Of a stretch of 64,000 bases of DNA, positions 32,865 to 44,821 are shown piece after piece (the first letter of the stretch is position 1; every line of letters begins with the position of its first letter). This stretch comes from Galeopsis tetrahit. Lineage: Eukaryota; Streptophyta; Magnoliopsida; Lamiales; Lamiaceae. The stretch covers positions 39,741,198 to 39,805,197 of the forward strand of contig OY776119.1 in assembly GCA_963675135.1 (NCBI GenBank), read 5' to 3'. Made by a program: the position numbers and the translations under genes. The notes beneath the pieces were generated by a model. It saw only the letters and a program-made list of their open reading frames with translations, did no database searches and was not told the origin of the DNA.

Positions 32865-33211
32865 TTTTGCCTCGCTTTGACGTTTTTCATTATCAATTTT
32901 TCCCCCCTCTTTTTCTTTTGACCTTCGAAAGGAGAATTATATTTTTCTTTTGCCCGACTCCCCTCTCGCACCTCACAAAAAGTTGGAGACGAGCGCGGGC
33001 CCACCAGGCAGTCGCGCCAGGACGGTTACGGTCGAAATCGATGTGCGTCATCGCGCGGGGTGCTAGAAATTCGTCCACAGAGGGAAATCCACGATGACCG
33101 AGGGGAAGGTCTCGAAAAGAGCCTCGCGTTGATATGCGGAGGCACGCGTAACTCAAAAACGGGCCGAAAGTTAGACCCGTTTGAATTTTGAGTGCGCGCC
33201 CTAGGTTGTGC

Positions 33212-33240
33212 ATAAGTAAATTTATGAGCACAATCATGTA
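33212..33240 (+). promoter_or_regulatory. Variant upstream region with A at -1 (unit 68)
   Basis: The base before the gene is A instead of C. The same change precedes units 74, 78, 79 and 94. In Arabidopsis the -1 C is part of the element set needed for efficient 5S transcription, so these copies may start less efficiently or elsewhere. Confidence 0.65.
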
Positions 33241-33360
33241 GGGTGCGATCATACCAGCACTAATGCACCGGATCCCATCAGAACTCCGAAGTTAAGCGTG
33301 CTTGGGCGAGAGTAGTACTAGGATGGGTGACCCCCTGGGAAGTCCTCGTGTTGCACCCCT
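33241..33360 (+). rRNA. 5S rRNA, unit 68 (majority gene, A at -1)
   Basis: Gene identical to the majority, but the -1 base (33240) is A instead of C. Unit 498 bp. Confidence 0.96.
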
Positions 33361-33738
33361 TTTTGCCTCGCTTTGACGTTTTTCATTATCAATTTTTTTT
33401 CCCCCCTCTTTTTCTTTTGACCTTCGAAAGGAGAATTATATTTTTCTTTTGCCCGACTCCCCTCTCGCACCTCACAAAAAGTTGGAGACGAGCGCGGGCC
33501 CACCAGGCAGTCGCGCCAGGACGGTTACGGTCGAAATCGATGTGCGTCATCGCGCGGGGTGCTAGAAATTCGTCCACAGAGGGAAATCCACGATGACCGA
33601 GGGGAAGGTCTCGAAAAGAGCCTCGCGTTGATATGCGGAGGCACGCGTAACTCAAAACGGGCCGAAAGTTAGACCCGTTTGAATTTTGAGTGCGCGCCCT
33701 AGGTTGTGCATAAGTAAATTTATGAGCACAATCATGTC

Positions 33739-33858
33739 GCGTGCGATCATACCAGCACTAATGCACCGGATCCCATCAGAACTCCGAAGTTAAGCGTGCT
33801 TGGGCGAGAGTAGTACTAGGATGGGTGACCCCCTGGGAAGTCCTCGTGTTGCACCCCT
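33739..33858 (+). rRNA. 5S rRNA, unit 69 (G2C)
   Basis: G2C at 33740 breaks the second pair of helix I (partner C117 unchanged). Shared with unit 83. Unit 497 bp. Confidence 0.95.
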
Positions 33859-34235
33859 TTTTGCCTCGCTTTGACGTTTTTCATTATCAATTTTTTTCCC
33901 CCCTCTTTTTCTTTTGACCTTCGAAAGGAGAATTATATTTTTCTTTTGCCCGACTCCCCTCTCGCACCTCACAAAAAGTTGGAGACGAGCGCGGGCCCAC
34001 CAGGCAGTCGCGCCAGGACGGTTACGTTCGAAATCGATGTGCGTCATCGCGCGGGGTGCTAGAAATTCGTCCACAGAGGGAAATCCACGATGACCGAGGG
34101 GAAGGTCTCGAAAAGAGCCTCGCGTTGATATGCGGAGGCACGCGTAACTCAAAACGGGCCGAAAGTTAGACCCGTTTGAATTTTGAGTGCGCGCCCTAGG
34201 TTGTGCATAAGTAAATTTATGAGCACAATCATGTC

Positions 34236-34355
34236 GGGTGCGATCATACCAGCACTAATGCACCGGATCCCATCAGAACTCCGAAGTTAAGCGTGCTTGG
34301 GCGAGAGTAGTACTAGGATGGGTGACCCCCTGGGAAGACCTCGTGTTGCACCCCC
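34236..34355 (+). rRNA. 5S rRNA, unit 70 (T103A, T120C)
   Basis: T103A at 34338 and T120C at 34355, combining markers seen separately in units 16 and 18. Unit 499 bp. Confidence 0.96.
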
Positions 34356-34734
34356 TTTTGCCTCGCTTTGACGTTTTTCATTATCAATTTTTTTTCCCCC
34401 CTCTTTTTCTTTTGACCTTCGAAAGGAGAATTATATTTTTCTTTTGCCCGACTCCCCTCTCGCACCTCACAAAAAGTTGGAGACGAGCGCGGGCCCACCA
34501 GGCAGTCGCGCCAGGACGGTTACGGTCGAAATCGATGTGCGTCATCGCGCGGGGTGCTAGAAATTCGTCCACAGAGGGAAATCCACGATGACCGAGGGGA
34601 AGGTCTCGAAAAGAGCCTCGCGTTGATATGCGGAGGCACGCGTAACTCAAAAACGGGCCGAAAGTTAGACCCGTTTGAATTTTGAGTGCGCGCCCTAGGT
34701 TGTGCATAAGTAAATTTATGAGCACAATCATGTC

Positions 34735-34854
34735 GGGTGCGATCATACCAGCACTAATGCACCGGATCCCATCAGAACTCCGAAGTTAAGCGTGCTTGGG
34801 CGAGAGTAGTACTAGGATGGGTGACCCCCTGGGAAGTCCTCGTGTTGCACCCCC
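34735..34854 (+). rRNA. 5S rRNA, unit 71 (T120C)
   Basis: T120C at 34854, TTTT terminator. Starts the first 1994-bp block. Unit 499 bp. Confidence 0.96.
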
Positions 34855-35233
34855 TTTTGCCTCGCTTTGACGTTTTTCATTATCAATTTTTTTTTCCCCC
34901 CTCTTTTTCTTTTGACCTTCGAAAGGAGAATTATATTTTTCTTTTGCCCGACTCCCCTCTCGCACCTCACAAAAAGTTGGAGACGAGCGCGGGCCCACCA
35001 GGCAGTCGCGCCAGGACGGTTACGGTCGAAATCGATGTGCGTCATCGCGCGGGGTGCTAGAAATTCGTCCACAGAGGGAAATCCACGATGACCGAGGGGA
35101 AGGTCTCGAAAAGAGCCTCGCGTTGATATGCGGAGGCACGCGTAACTCAAAACGGGCCGAAAGTTAGACCCGTTTGAATTTTGAGTGCGCGCCCTAGGTT
35201 GTGCATAAGTAAATTTATGAGCACAATCATGTC

Positions 35234-35353
35234 GGGTGCGATCATACCAGCACTAATGCACCGGATCCCATCAGAACTCCGAAGTTAAGCGTGCTTGGGC
35301 GAGAGTAGTACTAGGATGGGTGACCCCCTGGGAAGTCCTCGTGTTGCACCCCT
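35234..35353 (+). rRNA. 5S rRNA, unit 72 (majority sequence)
   Basis: Identical to the majority. Unit 496 bp with a T6C6 tract. Confidence 0.97.
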
Positions 35354-35729
35354 TTTTGCCTCGCTTTGACGTTTTTCATTATCAATTTTTTCCCCCCTCT
35401 TTTTCTTTTGACCTTCGAAAGGAGAATTATATTTTTCTTTTGCCCGACTCCCCTCTCGCACCTCACAAAAAGTTGGAGACGAGCGCGGGCCCACCAGGCA
35501 GTCGCGCCAGGACGGTTACGGTCGAAATCGATGTGCGTCATCGCGCGGGGTGCTAGAAATTCGTCCACAGAGGGAAATCCACGATGACCGAGGGGAAGGT
35601 CTCGAAAAGAGCCTCGCGTTGATATGCGGAGGCACGCGTAACTCAAAACGGGCCGAAAGTTAGACCCGTTTGAATTTTGAGTGCGCGCCCTAGGTTGTGC
35701 ATAAGTAAATTTATGAGCACAATCATGTC

Positions 35730-35849
35730 GGGTGCGATCATACCAGCACTAATGCACCGGATCCCATCAGAACTCCGAAGTTAAGCGTGCTTGGGCGAGA
35801 GTAGTACTAGGATGGGTGACCCCCTGGGAAGTCCTCGTGTTGCACCCCT
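35730..35849 (+). rRNA. 5S rRNA, unit 73 (majority sequence)
   Basis: Identical to the majority. Spacer has tttctttttcccg (G to T) and cgattaccg; the second mark recurs after units 77, 78 and 81. Unit 500 bp. Confidence 0.97.
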
Positions 35850-36229
35850 TTTTGCCTCGCTTTGACGTTTTTCATTATCAATTTTTTTTCCCCCCTCTTT
35901 TTCTTTTGACCTTCGAAAGGAGAATTATATTTTTCTTTTTCCCGACTCCCCTCTCGCACCTCACAAAAAGTTGGAGACGAGCGCGGGCCCACCAGGCAGT
36001 CGCGCCAGGACGGTTACGGTCGAAATCGATGTGCGTCATCGCGCGGGGTGCTAGAAATTCGTCCACAGAGGGAAATCCACGATTACCGAGGGGAAGGTCT
36101 CGAAAAGAGCCTCGCGTTGATATGCGGAGGCACGCGTAACTCAAAAACGGGGCCGAAAGTTAGACCCGTTTGAATTTTGAGTGCGCGCCCTAGGTTGTGC
36201 ATAAGTAAATTTATGAGCACAATCATGTA

Positions 36230-36349
36230 GGGTGCGATCATACCAGCACTAATGTACCGGATCCCATCAGAACTCCGAAGTTAAGCGTGCTTGGGCGAGA
36301 GTAGTACTAGGATGGGTGACCCCCTGGGAAGTCCTCGTGTTGCACCCCT
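36230..36349 (+). rRNA. 5S rRNA, unit 74 (C26T, A at -1)
   Basis: C26T at 36255 and A at -1 (36229). Unit 499 bp. Confidence 0.96.
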
Positions 36350-36728
36350 TTTTGCCTCGCTTTGACGTTTTTCATTATCAATTTTTTTTCCCCCCTCTTT
36401 TTCTTTTGACCTTCGAAAGGAGAATTATATTTTTCTTTTGCCCGACTCCCCTCTCGCACCTCACAAAAAGTTGGAGACGAGCGCGGGCCCACCAGGCAGT
36501 CGCGCCAGGACGGTTACGGTCGAAATCGATGTGCGTCATCGCGCGGGGTGCTAGAAATTCGTCCACAGAGGGAAATCCACGATGACCGAGGGGAAGGTCT
36601 CGAAAAGAGCCTCGCGTTGATATGCGGAGGCACGCGTAACTCAAAAACGGGCCGAAAGTTAGACCCGTTTGAATTTTGAGTGCGCGCCCTAGGTTGTGCA
36701 TAAGTAAATTTATGAGCACAATCATGTC

Positions 36729-36848
36729 GGGTGCGATCATACCAGCACTAATGCACCGGATCCCATCAGAACTCCGAAGTTAAGCGTGCTTGGGCGAGAG
36801 TAGTACTAGGATGGGTGACCCCCTGGGAAGTCCTCGTGTTGCACCCCC
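36729..36848 (+). rRNA. 5S rRNA, unit 75 (T120C)
   Basis: T120C at 36848; counterpart of unit 71, 1994 bp on. Unit 499 bp. Confidence 0.96.
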
Positions 36849-37227
36849 TTTTGCCTCGCTTTGACGTTTTTCATTATCAATTTTTTTTTCCCCCCTCTTT
36901 TTCTTTTGACCTTCGAAAGGAGAATTATATTTTTCTTTTGCCCGACTCCCCTCTCGCACCTCACAAAAAGTTGGAGACGAGCGCGGGCCCACCAGGCAGT
37001 CGCGCCAGGACGGTTACGGTCGAAATCGATGTGCGTCATCGCGCGGGGTGCTAGAAATTCGTCCACAGAGGGAAATCCACGATGACCGAGGGGAAGGTCT
37101 CGAAAAGAGCCTCGCGTTGATATGCGGAGGCACGCGTAACTCAAAACGGGCCGAAAGTTAGACCCGTTTGAATTTTGAGTGCGCGCCCTAGGTTGTGCAT
37201 AAGTAAATTTATGAGCACAATCATGTC

Positions 37228-37347
37228 GGGTGCGATCATACCAGCACTAATGCACCGGATCCCATCAGAACTCCGAAGTTAAGCGTGCTTGGGCGAGAGT
37301 AGTACTAGGATGGGTGACCCCCTGGGAAGTCCTCGTGTTGCACCCCT
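37228..37347 (+). rRNA. 5S rRNA, unit 76 (majority sequence)
   Basis: Identical to the majority; counterpart of unit 72. Unit 496 bp. Confidence 0.97.
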
Positions 37348-37723
37348 TTTTGCCTCGCTTTGACGTTTTTCATTATCAATTTTTTCCCCCCTCTTTTTCT
37401 TTTGACCTTCGAAAGGAGAATTATATTTTTCTTTTGCCCGACTCCCCTCTCGCACCTCACAAAAAGTTGGAGACGAGCGCGGGCCCACCAGGCAGTCGCG
37501 CCAGGACGGTTACGGTCGAAATCGATGTGCGTCATCGCGCGGGGTGCTAGAAATTCGTCCACAGAGGGAAATCCACGATGACCGAGGGGAAGGTCTCGAA
37601 AAGAGCCTCGCGTTGATATGCGGAGGCACGCGTAACTCAAAACGGGCCGAAAGTTAGACCCGTTTGAATTTTGAGTGCGCGCCCTAGGTTGTGCATAAGT
37701 AAATTTATGAGCACAATCATGTC

Positions 37724-37843
37724 GGGTGCGATCATACCAGCACTAATGCACCGGATCCCATCAGAACTCCGAAGTTAAGCGTGCTTGGGCGAGAGTAGTA
37801 CTAGGATGGGTGACCCCCTGGGAAGTCCTCGTGTTGCACCCCT
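37724..37843 (+). rRNA. 5S rRNA, unit 77 (majority sequence)
   Basis: Identical to the majority; counterpart of unit 73 with both its spacer marks. Unit 499 bp. Confidence 0.97.
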
Positions 37844-38222
37844 TTTTGCCTCGCTTTGACGTTTTTCATTATCAATTTTTTTCCCCCCTCTTTTTCTTTT
37901 GACCTTCGAAAGGAGAATTATATTTTTCTTTTTCCCGACTCCCCTCTCGCACCTCACAAAAAGTTGGAGACGAGCGCGGGCCCACCAGGCAGTCGCGCCA
38001 GGACGGTTACGGTCGAAATCGATGTGCGTCATCGCGCGGGGTGCTAGAAATTCGTCCACAGAGGGAAATCCACGATTACCGAGGGGAAGGTCTCGAAAAG
38101 AGCCTCGCGTTGATATGCGGAGGCACGCGTAACTCAAAAACGGGGCCGAAAGTTAGACCCGTTTGAATTTTGAGTGCGCGCCCTAGGTTGTGCATAAGTA
38201 AATTTATGAGCACAATCATGTA

Positions 38223-38342
38223 GGGTGCGATCATACCAGCACTAATGTACCGGATCCCATCAGAACTCCGAAGTTAAGCGTGCTTGGGCGAGAGTAGTAC
38301 TAGGATGGGTGACCCCCTGGGAAGTCCTCGTGTTGCACCCCT
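38223..38342 (+). rRNA. 5S rRNA, unit 78 (C26T, A at -1)
   Basis: C26T at 38248, A at -1 (38222). Spacer with cgattaccg. Unit 500 bp. Confidence 0.96.
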
Positions 38343-38722
38343 TTTTGCCTCGCTTTGACGTTTTTCATTATCAATTTTTTTTCCCCCCTCTTTTTCTTTT
38401 GACCTTCGAAAGGAGAATTATATTTTTCTTTTGCCCGACTCCCCTCTCGCACCTCACAAAAAGTTGGAGACGAGCGCGGGCCCACCAGGCAGTCGCGCCA
38501 GGACGGTTACGGTCGAAATCGATGTGCGTCATCGCGCGGGGTGCTAGAAATTCGTCCACAGAGGGAAATCCACGATTACCGAGGGGAAGGTCTCGAAAAG
38601 AGCCTCGCGTTGATATGCGGAGGCACGCGTAACTCAAAAACGGGGCCGAAAGTTAGACCCGTTTGAATTTTGAGTGCGCGCCCTAGGTTGTGCATAAGTA
38701 AATTTATGAGCACAATCATGTA

Positions 38723-38842
38723 GGGTGCGATCATACCAGCACTAATGTACCGGATCCCATCAGAACTCCGAAGTTAAGCGTGCTTGGGCGAGAGTAGTAC
38801 TAGGATGGGTGACCCCCTGGGAAGTCCTCGTGTTGCACCCCT
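38723..38842 (+). rRNA. 5S rRNA, unit 79 (C26T, A at -1)
   Basis: C26T at 38748, A at -1 (38722). Spacer has ggacagttac. Unit 499 bp. Confidence 0.96.
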
Positions 38843-39221
38843 TTTTGCCTCGCTTTGACGTTTTTCATTATCAATTTTTTTTCCCCCCTCTTTTTCTTTT
38901 GACCTTCGAAAGGAGAATTATATTTTTCTTTTGCCCGACTCCCCTCTCGCACCTCACAAAAAGTTGGAGACGAGCGCGGGCCCACCAGGCAGTCGCGCCA
39001 GGACAGTTACGGTCGAAATCGATGTGCGTCATCGCGCGGGGTGCTAGAAATTCGTCCACAGAGGGAAATCCACGATGACCGAGGGGAAGGTCTCGAAAAG
39101 AGCCTCGCGTTGATATGCGGAGGCACGCGTAACTCAAAAACGGGCCGAAAGTTAGACCCGTTTGAATTTTGAGTGCGCGCCCTAGGTTGTGCATAAGTAA
39201 AGTTATGAGCACAATCATGTC

Positions 39222-39341
39222 GGGTGCGATCATACCAGCACTAATGCACCGGATCCCATCTGAACTCCGAAGTTAAGCGTGCTTGGGCGAGAGTAGTACT
39301 AGGATGGGTGACCCCCTGGGAAGTCCTCGTGTTGCACCCCT
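39222..39341 (+). rRNA. 5S rRNA, unit 80 (A40T)
   Basis: A40T at 39261, shared with unit 81. Upstream element reads aaagttatgag. Unit 499 bp. Confidence 0.96.
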
Positions 39342-39720
39342 TTTTGCCTCGCTTTGACGTTTTTCATTATCAATTTTTTTTCCCCCCTCTTTTTCTTTTG
39401 ACCTTCGAAAGGAGAATTATATTTTTCTTTTGCCCGACTCCCCTCTCGCACCTCACAAAAAGTTGGAGACGAGCGCGGGCCCACCAGGCAGTCGCGCCAG
39501 GACGGTTACGGTCGAAATCGATGTGCGTCATCGCGCGGGGTGCTAGAAATTCGTCCACAGAGGGAAATCCACGATGACCGAGGGGAAGGTCTCGAAAAGA
39601 GCCTCGCGTTGATATGCGGAGGCACGCGTAACTCAAAAACGGGCCGAAAGTTAGACCCGTTTGAATTTTGAGTGCGCGCCCTAGGTTGTGCATAAGTAAA
39701 GATATGAGCACAATCATGTC

Positions 39721-39840
39721 GGGTGCGATCATACCAGCACTAATGCACCGGATCCCATCTGAACTCCGAAGTTAAGCGTGCTTGGGCGAGAGTAGTACTA
39801 GGATGGGTGACCCCCTGGGAAGTCCTCGTGTTGCACCCCT
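39721..39840 (+). rRNA. 5S rRNA, unit 81 (A40T)
   Basis: A40T at 39760. Upstream element reads aaagatatgag. Spacer with cgtcctcag and cgattaccg. Unit 500 bp. Confidence 0.96.
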
Positions 39841-40220
39841 TTTTGCCTCGCTTTGACGTTTTTCATTATCAATTTTTTTTCCCCCCTCTTTTTCTTTTGA
39901 CCTTCGAAAGGAGAATTATATTTTTCTTTTGCCCGACTCCCCTCTCGCACCTCACAAAAAGTTGGAGACGAGCGCGGGCCCACCAGGCAGTCGCGCCAGG
40001 ACGGTTACGGTCGAAATCGATGTGCGTCATCGCGCGGGGTGCTAGAAATTCGTCCTCAGAGGGAAATCCACGATTACCGAGGGGAAGGTCTCGAAAAGAG
40101 CCTCGCGTTGATATGCGGAGGCACGCGTAACTCAAAAACGGGGCCGAAAGTTAGACCCGTTTGAATTTTGAGTGCGCGCCCTAGGTTGTGCATAAGTAAA
40201 TTTATGAGCACAATCATGTC

Positions 40221-40340
40221 GGGTGCGATCATACCAGCACTTATGCACCGGATCCCATCAGAACTCCGAAGTTAAGCGTGCTTGGGCGAGAGTAGTACTA
40301 GGATGGGTGACCCCCTGGGAAGTCCTCGTGTTGCACCCCT
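40221..40340 (+). rRNA. 5S rRNA, unit 82 (A22T)
   Basis: Private A22T at 40242. Unit 497 bp. Confidence 0.96.
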
Positions 40341-40717
40341 TTTTGCCTCGCTTTGACGTTTTTCATTATCAATTTTTTTCCCCCCTCTTTTTCTTTTGAC
40401 CTTCGAAAGGAGAATTATATTTTTCTTTTGCCCGACTCCCCTCTCGCACCTCACAAAAAGTTGGAGACGAGCGCGGGCCCACCAGGCAGTCGCGCCAGGA
40501 CGGTTACGGTCGAAATCGATGTGCGTCATCGCGCGGGGTGCTAGAAATTCGTCCACAGAGGGAAATCCACGATGACCGAGGGGAAGGTCTCGAAAAGAGC
40601 CTCGCGTTGATATGCGGAGGCACGCGTAACTCAAAACGGGCCGAAAGTTAGACCCGTTTGAATTTTGAGTGCGCGCCCTAGGTTGTGCATAAGTAAATTT
40701 ATGAGCACAATCATGTC

Positions 40718-40837
40718 GCGTGCGATCATACCAGCACTAATGCACCGGATCCCATCAGAACTCCGAAGTTAAGCATGCTTGGGCGAGAGTAGTACTAGGA
40801 TGGGTGACCCCCTGGGAAGTCCTCGTGTTGCACCCCT
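40718..40837 (+). rRNA. 5S rRNA, unit 83 (G2C, G58A)
   Basis: G2C at 40719 weakens helix I and G58A at 40775 lies in box A. Unit 498 bp. Confidence 0.95.
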
Positions 40838-41215
40838 TTTTGCCTCGCTTTGACGTTTTTCATTATCAATTTTTTTTCCCCCCTCTTTTTCTTTTGACCT
40901 TCGAAAGGAGAATTATATTTTTCTTTTGCCCGACTCCCCTCTCGCACCTCACAAAAAGTTGGAGACGAGCGCGGGCCCACCAGGCAGTCGCGCCAGGACG
41001 GTTACGGTCGAAATCGATGTGCGTCATCGCGCGGGGTGCTAGAAATTCGTCCACAGAGGGAAATCCACGATGACCGAGGGGAAGGTCTCGAAAAGAGCCT
41101 CGCGTTGATATGCGGAGGCACGCGTAACTCAAAACGGGCCGAAAGTTAGACCCGTTTGAATTTTGAGTGCGCGCCCTAGGTTGTGCATAAGTAAATTTAT
41201 GAGCACAATCATGTC

Positions 41216-41335
41216 GGGTGCGATCAGACCAGCACTAATGCACCGGATCCCATCAGAACTCCGAAGTTAAGCGTGCTTGGGCGAGAGTAGTACTAGGATG
41301 GGTGACCCCCTGGGAAGTCCTCGTGTTGCACCCCT
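41216..41335 (+). rRNA. 5S rRNA, unit 84 (T12G)
   Basis: Private T12G at 41227, in loop A. Unit 496 bp. Confidence 0.96.
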
Positions 41336-41711
41336 TTTTGCCTCGCTTTGACGTTTTTCATTATCAATTTTTTCCCCCCTCTTTTTCTTTTGACCTTCGA
41401 AAGGAGAATTATATTTTTCTTTTGCCCGACTCCCCTCTCGCACCTCACAAAAAGTTGGAGACGAGCGCGGGCCCACCAGGCAGTCGCGCCAGGACGGTTA
41501 CGGTCGAAATCGATGTGCGTCATCGCGCGGGGTGCTAGAAATTCGTCCACAGAGGGAAATCCACGATGACCGAGGGGAAGGTCTCGAAAAGAGCCTCGCG
41601 TTGATATGCGGAGGCACGCGTAACTCAAAACGGGCCGAAAGTTAGACCCGTTTGAATTTTGAGTGCGCGCCCTAGGTTGTGCATAAGTAAATTTATGAGC
41701 ACAATCATGTC

Positions 41712-41831
41712 GGGTGCGATCATACCAGCACTAATGCACCGGATCCCATCAGAACTCCGAAGTTAAGCGTGCTTGGGCGAGAGTAGTACTAGGATGGGTG
41801 ACCCCCTGGGAAGTCCTCGTGTTGCACCCCT
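41712..41831 (+). rRNA. 5S rRNA, unit 85 (majority sequence)
   Basis: Identical to the majority. Spacer has cctccttttc and cagatgg. Unit 497 bp. Confidence 0.97.
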
Positions 41832-42208
41832 TTTTGCCTCGCTTTGACGTTTTTCATTATCAATTTTTTTCCCCCCTCCTTTTCTTTTGACCTTCGAAAG
41901 GAGAATTATATTTTTCTTTTGCCCGACTCCCCTCTCGCACCTCACAAAAAGTTGGAGACGAGCGCGGGCCCACCAGGCAGTCGCGCCAGGACGGTTACGG
42001 TCGAAATCGATGTGCGTCATCGCGCGGGGTGCTAGAAATTCGTCCACAGATGGAAATCCACGATGACCGAGGGGAAGGTCTCGAAAAGAGCCTCGCGTTG
42101 ATATGCGGAGGCACGCGTAACTCAAAACGGGCCGAAAGTTAGACCCGTTTGAATTTTGAGTGCACGCCCTAGGTTGTGCATAAGTAAATTTATGAGCACA
42201 ATCATGTC

Positions 42209-42328
42209 GGGTGCGATCATACCAGCACTAATGCACCGGATCCCATCAGAACTCTGAAGTTAAGCGTGCTTGGGCGAGAGTAGTACTAGGATGGGTGACC
42301 CCCTGGGAAGTCCTCGTGTTGCACCCCT
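42209..42328 (+). rRNA. 5S rRNA, unit 86 (C47T)
   Basis: C47T at 42255. Its spacer (accgagggaaagg, aacggggcc, gattgcg) belongs to the 22-32 kb subtype, about 10 kb from its nearest relatives. Unit 501 bp. Confidence 0.96.
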
Positions 42329-42709
42329 TTTTGCCTCGCTTTGACGTTTTTCATTATCAATTTTTTTTTCCCCCCTCTTTTTCTTTTGACCTTCGAAAGG
42401 AGAATTATATTTTTCTTTTGCCCGACTCCCCTCTCGCACCTCACAAAAAGTTGGAGACGAGCGCGGGCCCACCAGGCAGTCGCGCCAGGACGGTTACGGT
42501 CGAAATCGATGTGCGACATCGCGCGGGGTGCTAGAAATTCGTCCACAGAGGGAAATCCACGATGACCGAGGGAAAGGTCTCGAAAAGAGCCTCGCGTTGA
42601 TATGCGGAGGCACGCGTAACTCAAAAACGGGGCCGAAAGTTAGACCCGTTTGAATTTTGATTGCGCGCCCTAGGTTGTGCATAAGTAAATTTATGAGCAC
42701 AATCATGTC

Positions 42710-42829
42710 GGGTGCGATCATACCAGCACTAATGCACCGGATCCCATCAGAACTCCGAAGTTAAGCGTGCTTGGGCGAGAGTAGTACTAGGATGGGTGAC
42801 CCCCTGGGAAGTCCTCGTGTTGCACCTCT
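42710..42829 (+). rRNA. 5S rRNA, unit 87 (C118T)
   Basis: C118T at 42827 turns the last helix I pair into G-U. The spacer has tgccagaaattc (T to C). Unit 498 bp. Confidence 0.96.
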
Positions 42830-43207
42830 TTTTGCCTCGCTTTGACGTTTTTCATTATCAATTTTTTTTCCCCCCTCCTTTTCTTTTGACCTTCGAAAGG
42901 AGAATTATATTTTTCTTTTGCCCGACTCCCCTCTCGCACCTCACAAAAAGTTGGAGACGAGCGCGGGCCCACCAGGCAGTCGCGCCAGGACGGTTACGGT
43001 CGAAATCGATGTGCGTCATCGCGCGGGGTGCCAGAAATTCGTCCACAGAGGGAAATCCACGATGACCGAGGGGAAGGTCTCGAAAAGAGCCTCGCGTTGA
43101 TATGCGGAGGCACGCGTAACTCAAAACGGGCCGAAAGTTAGACCCGTTTGAATTTTGAGTGCGCGCCCTAGGTTGTGCATAAGTAAATTTATGAGCACAA
43201 TCATGTC

Positions 43208-43327
43208 GGGTGCGATCATACCAGCACTAATGCACCGGATCCCATCAGAACTCCGAAGTTAAGCGTGCTTGGGCGAGAGAAGTACTAGGATGGGTGACCC
43301 CCTGGGAAGTCCTCGTGTTGCACCCCT
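43208..43327 (+). rRNA. 5S rRNA, unit 88 (T73A)
   Basis: Private T73A at 43280, just after the intermediate element. Unit 497 bp. Confidence 0.96.
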
Positions 43328-43704
43328 TTTTGCCTCGCTTTGACGTTTTTCATTATCAATTTTTTCCCCCCTCTTTTTCTTTTGACCTTCGAAAGGAGAA
43401 TTATATTTTTCTTTTGCCCGACTCCCCTCTCGCACCTCACAAAAAGTTGGAGACGAGCGCGGGCCCACCAGGCAGTCGCGCCAGGACGGTTACGGTCGAA
43501 ATCGATGTGCGTCATCGCGCGGGGTGCTAGAAATTCGTCCACAGAGGGAAATCCACGATGACCGAGGGGAAGGTCTCGAAAAGAGCCTCGCGTTGATATG
43601 CGGAGGCACGCGTAACTAAAAAACGGGCCGAAAGTTAGACCCGTTTGAATTTTGAGTGCGCGCCCTAGGTTGTGCATAAGTAAATTTATGAGCACAATCA
43701 TGTC

Positions 43705-43824
43705 GGGTGCGATCATACCAGCACTAATGCACCGGATCCCATCAGAACTCCGAAGTTAAGCGTGCTTGGGCGAGAGTAGTACTAGGATGGGTGACCCCCT
43801 GGGAAGTCCTCGTGTTGCACCCCT
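43705..43824 (+). rRNA. 5S rRNA, unit 89 (majority sequence)
   Basis: Identical to the majority. Upstream arm reads aactaaaaaacggg, a private change. Unit 497 bp. Confidence 0.97.
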
Positions 43825-44201
43825 TTTTGCCTCGCTTTGACGTTTTTCATTATCAATTTTTTTCCCCCCTCTTTTTCTTTTGACCTTCGAAAGGAGAATT
43901 ATATTTTTCTTTTGCCCGACTCCCCTCTCGCACCTCACAAAAAGTTGGAGACGAGCGCGGGCCCACCAGGCAGTCGCGCCAGGACGGTTACGGTCGAAAT
44001 CGATGTGCGTCATCGCGCGGGGTGCTAGAAATTCGTCCACAGAGGGAAATCCACGATGACCGAGGGGAAGGTCTCGAAAAGAGCCTCGCGTTGATATGCG
44101 GAGGCACGCGTAACTCAAAACGGGCCGAAAGTTAGACCCGTTTGAATTTTGAGTGCGCGCCCTAGGTTGTGCATAAGTAAATTTATGAGCACAATCATGT
44201 C

Positions 44202-44321
44202 GGGTGCGATCATACCAGCACTAATGCACAGGATCCCATCAGAACTCCGAAGTTAAGCGTGCTTGGGCGAGAGTAGTACTAGGATGGGTGACCCCCTGGG
44301 AAGTCCTCGTGTTGCACCCCT
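44202..44321 (+). rRNA. 5S rRNA, unit 90 (C29A)
   Basis: C29A at 44230, shared with the adjacent unit 91 exactly 500 bp on. Unit 500 bp. Confidence 0.96.
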
Positions 44322-44701
44322 TTTTGCCTCGCTTTGACGTTTTTCATTATCAATTTTTTTTCCCCCCTCTTTTTCTTTTGACCTTCGAAAGGAGAATTAT
44401 ATTTTTCTTTTGCCCGACTCCCCTCTCGCACCTCACAAAAAGTTGGAGACGAGCGCGGGCCCACCAGGCAGTCGCGCCAGGACGGTTACGGTCGAAATCG
44501 ATGTGCGTCATCGCGCGGGGTGCTAGAAATTCGTCCACAGAGGGAAATCCACGATGACCGAGGGGAAGGTCTCGAAAAGAGCCTCGCGTTGATATGCGGA
44601 GGCACGCGTAACTCAAAAACGGGGCCGAAAGTTAGACCCGTTTGAATTTTGATTGCGCGCCCTAGGTTGTGCATAAGTAAATTTATGAGCACAATCATGT
44701 C

Positions 44702-44821
44702 GGGTGCGATCATACCAGCACTAATGCACAGGATCCCATCAGAACTCCGAAGTTAAGCGTGCTTGGGCGAGAGTAGTACTAGGATGGGTGACCCCCTGGG
44801 AAGTCCTCGTGTTGCACCCCT
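44702..44821 (+). rRNA. 5S rRNA, unit 91 (C29A)
   Basis: C29A at 44730. Spacer with gagaataat (T to A). Unit 500 bp. Confidence 0.96.

Larger units (their letters stand above)
34735..38722 (+). repeat. 1994-bp four-unit block, two copies
   Basis: Units 71-74 and 75-78 repeat the order T120C, majority, majority (tttctttttcccg spacer), C26T with A at -1. Offsets are 1994, 1994, 1994 and 1993 bp. Unit 79 is a further copy of the last type. Confidence 0.9.
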
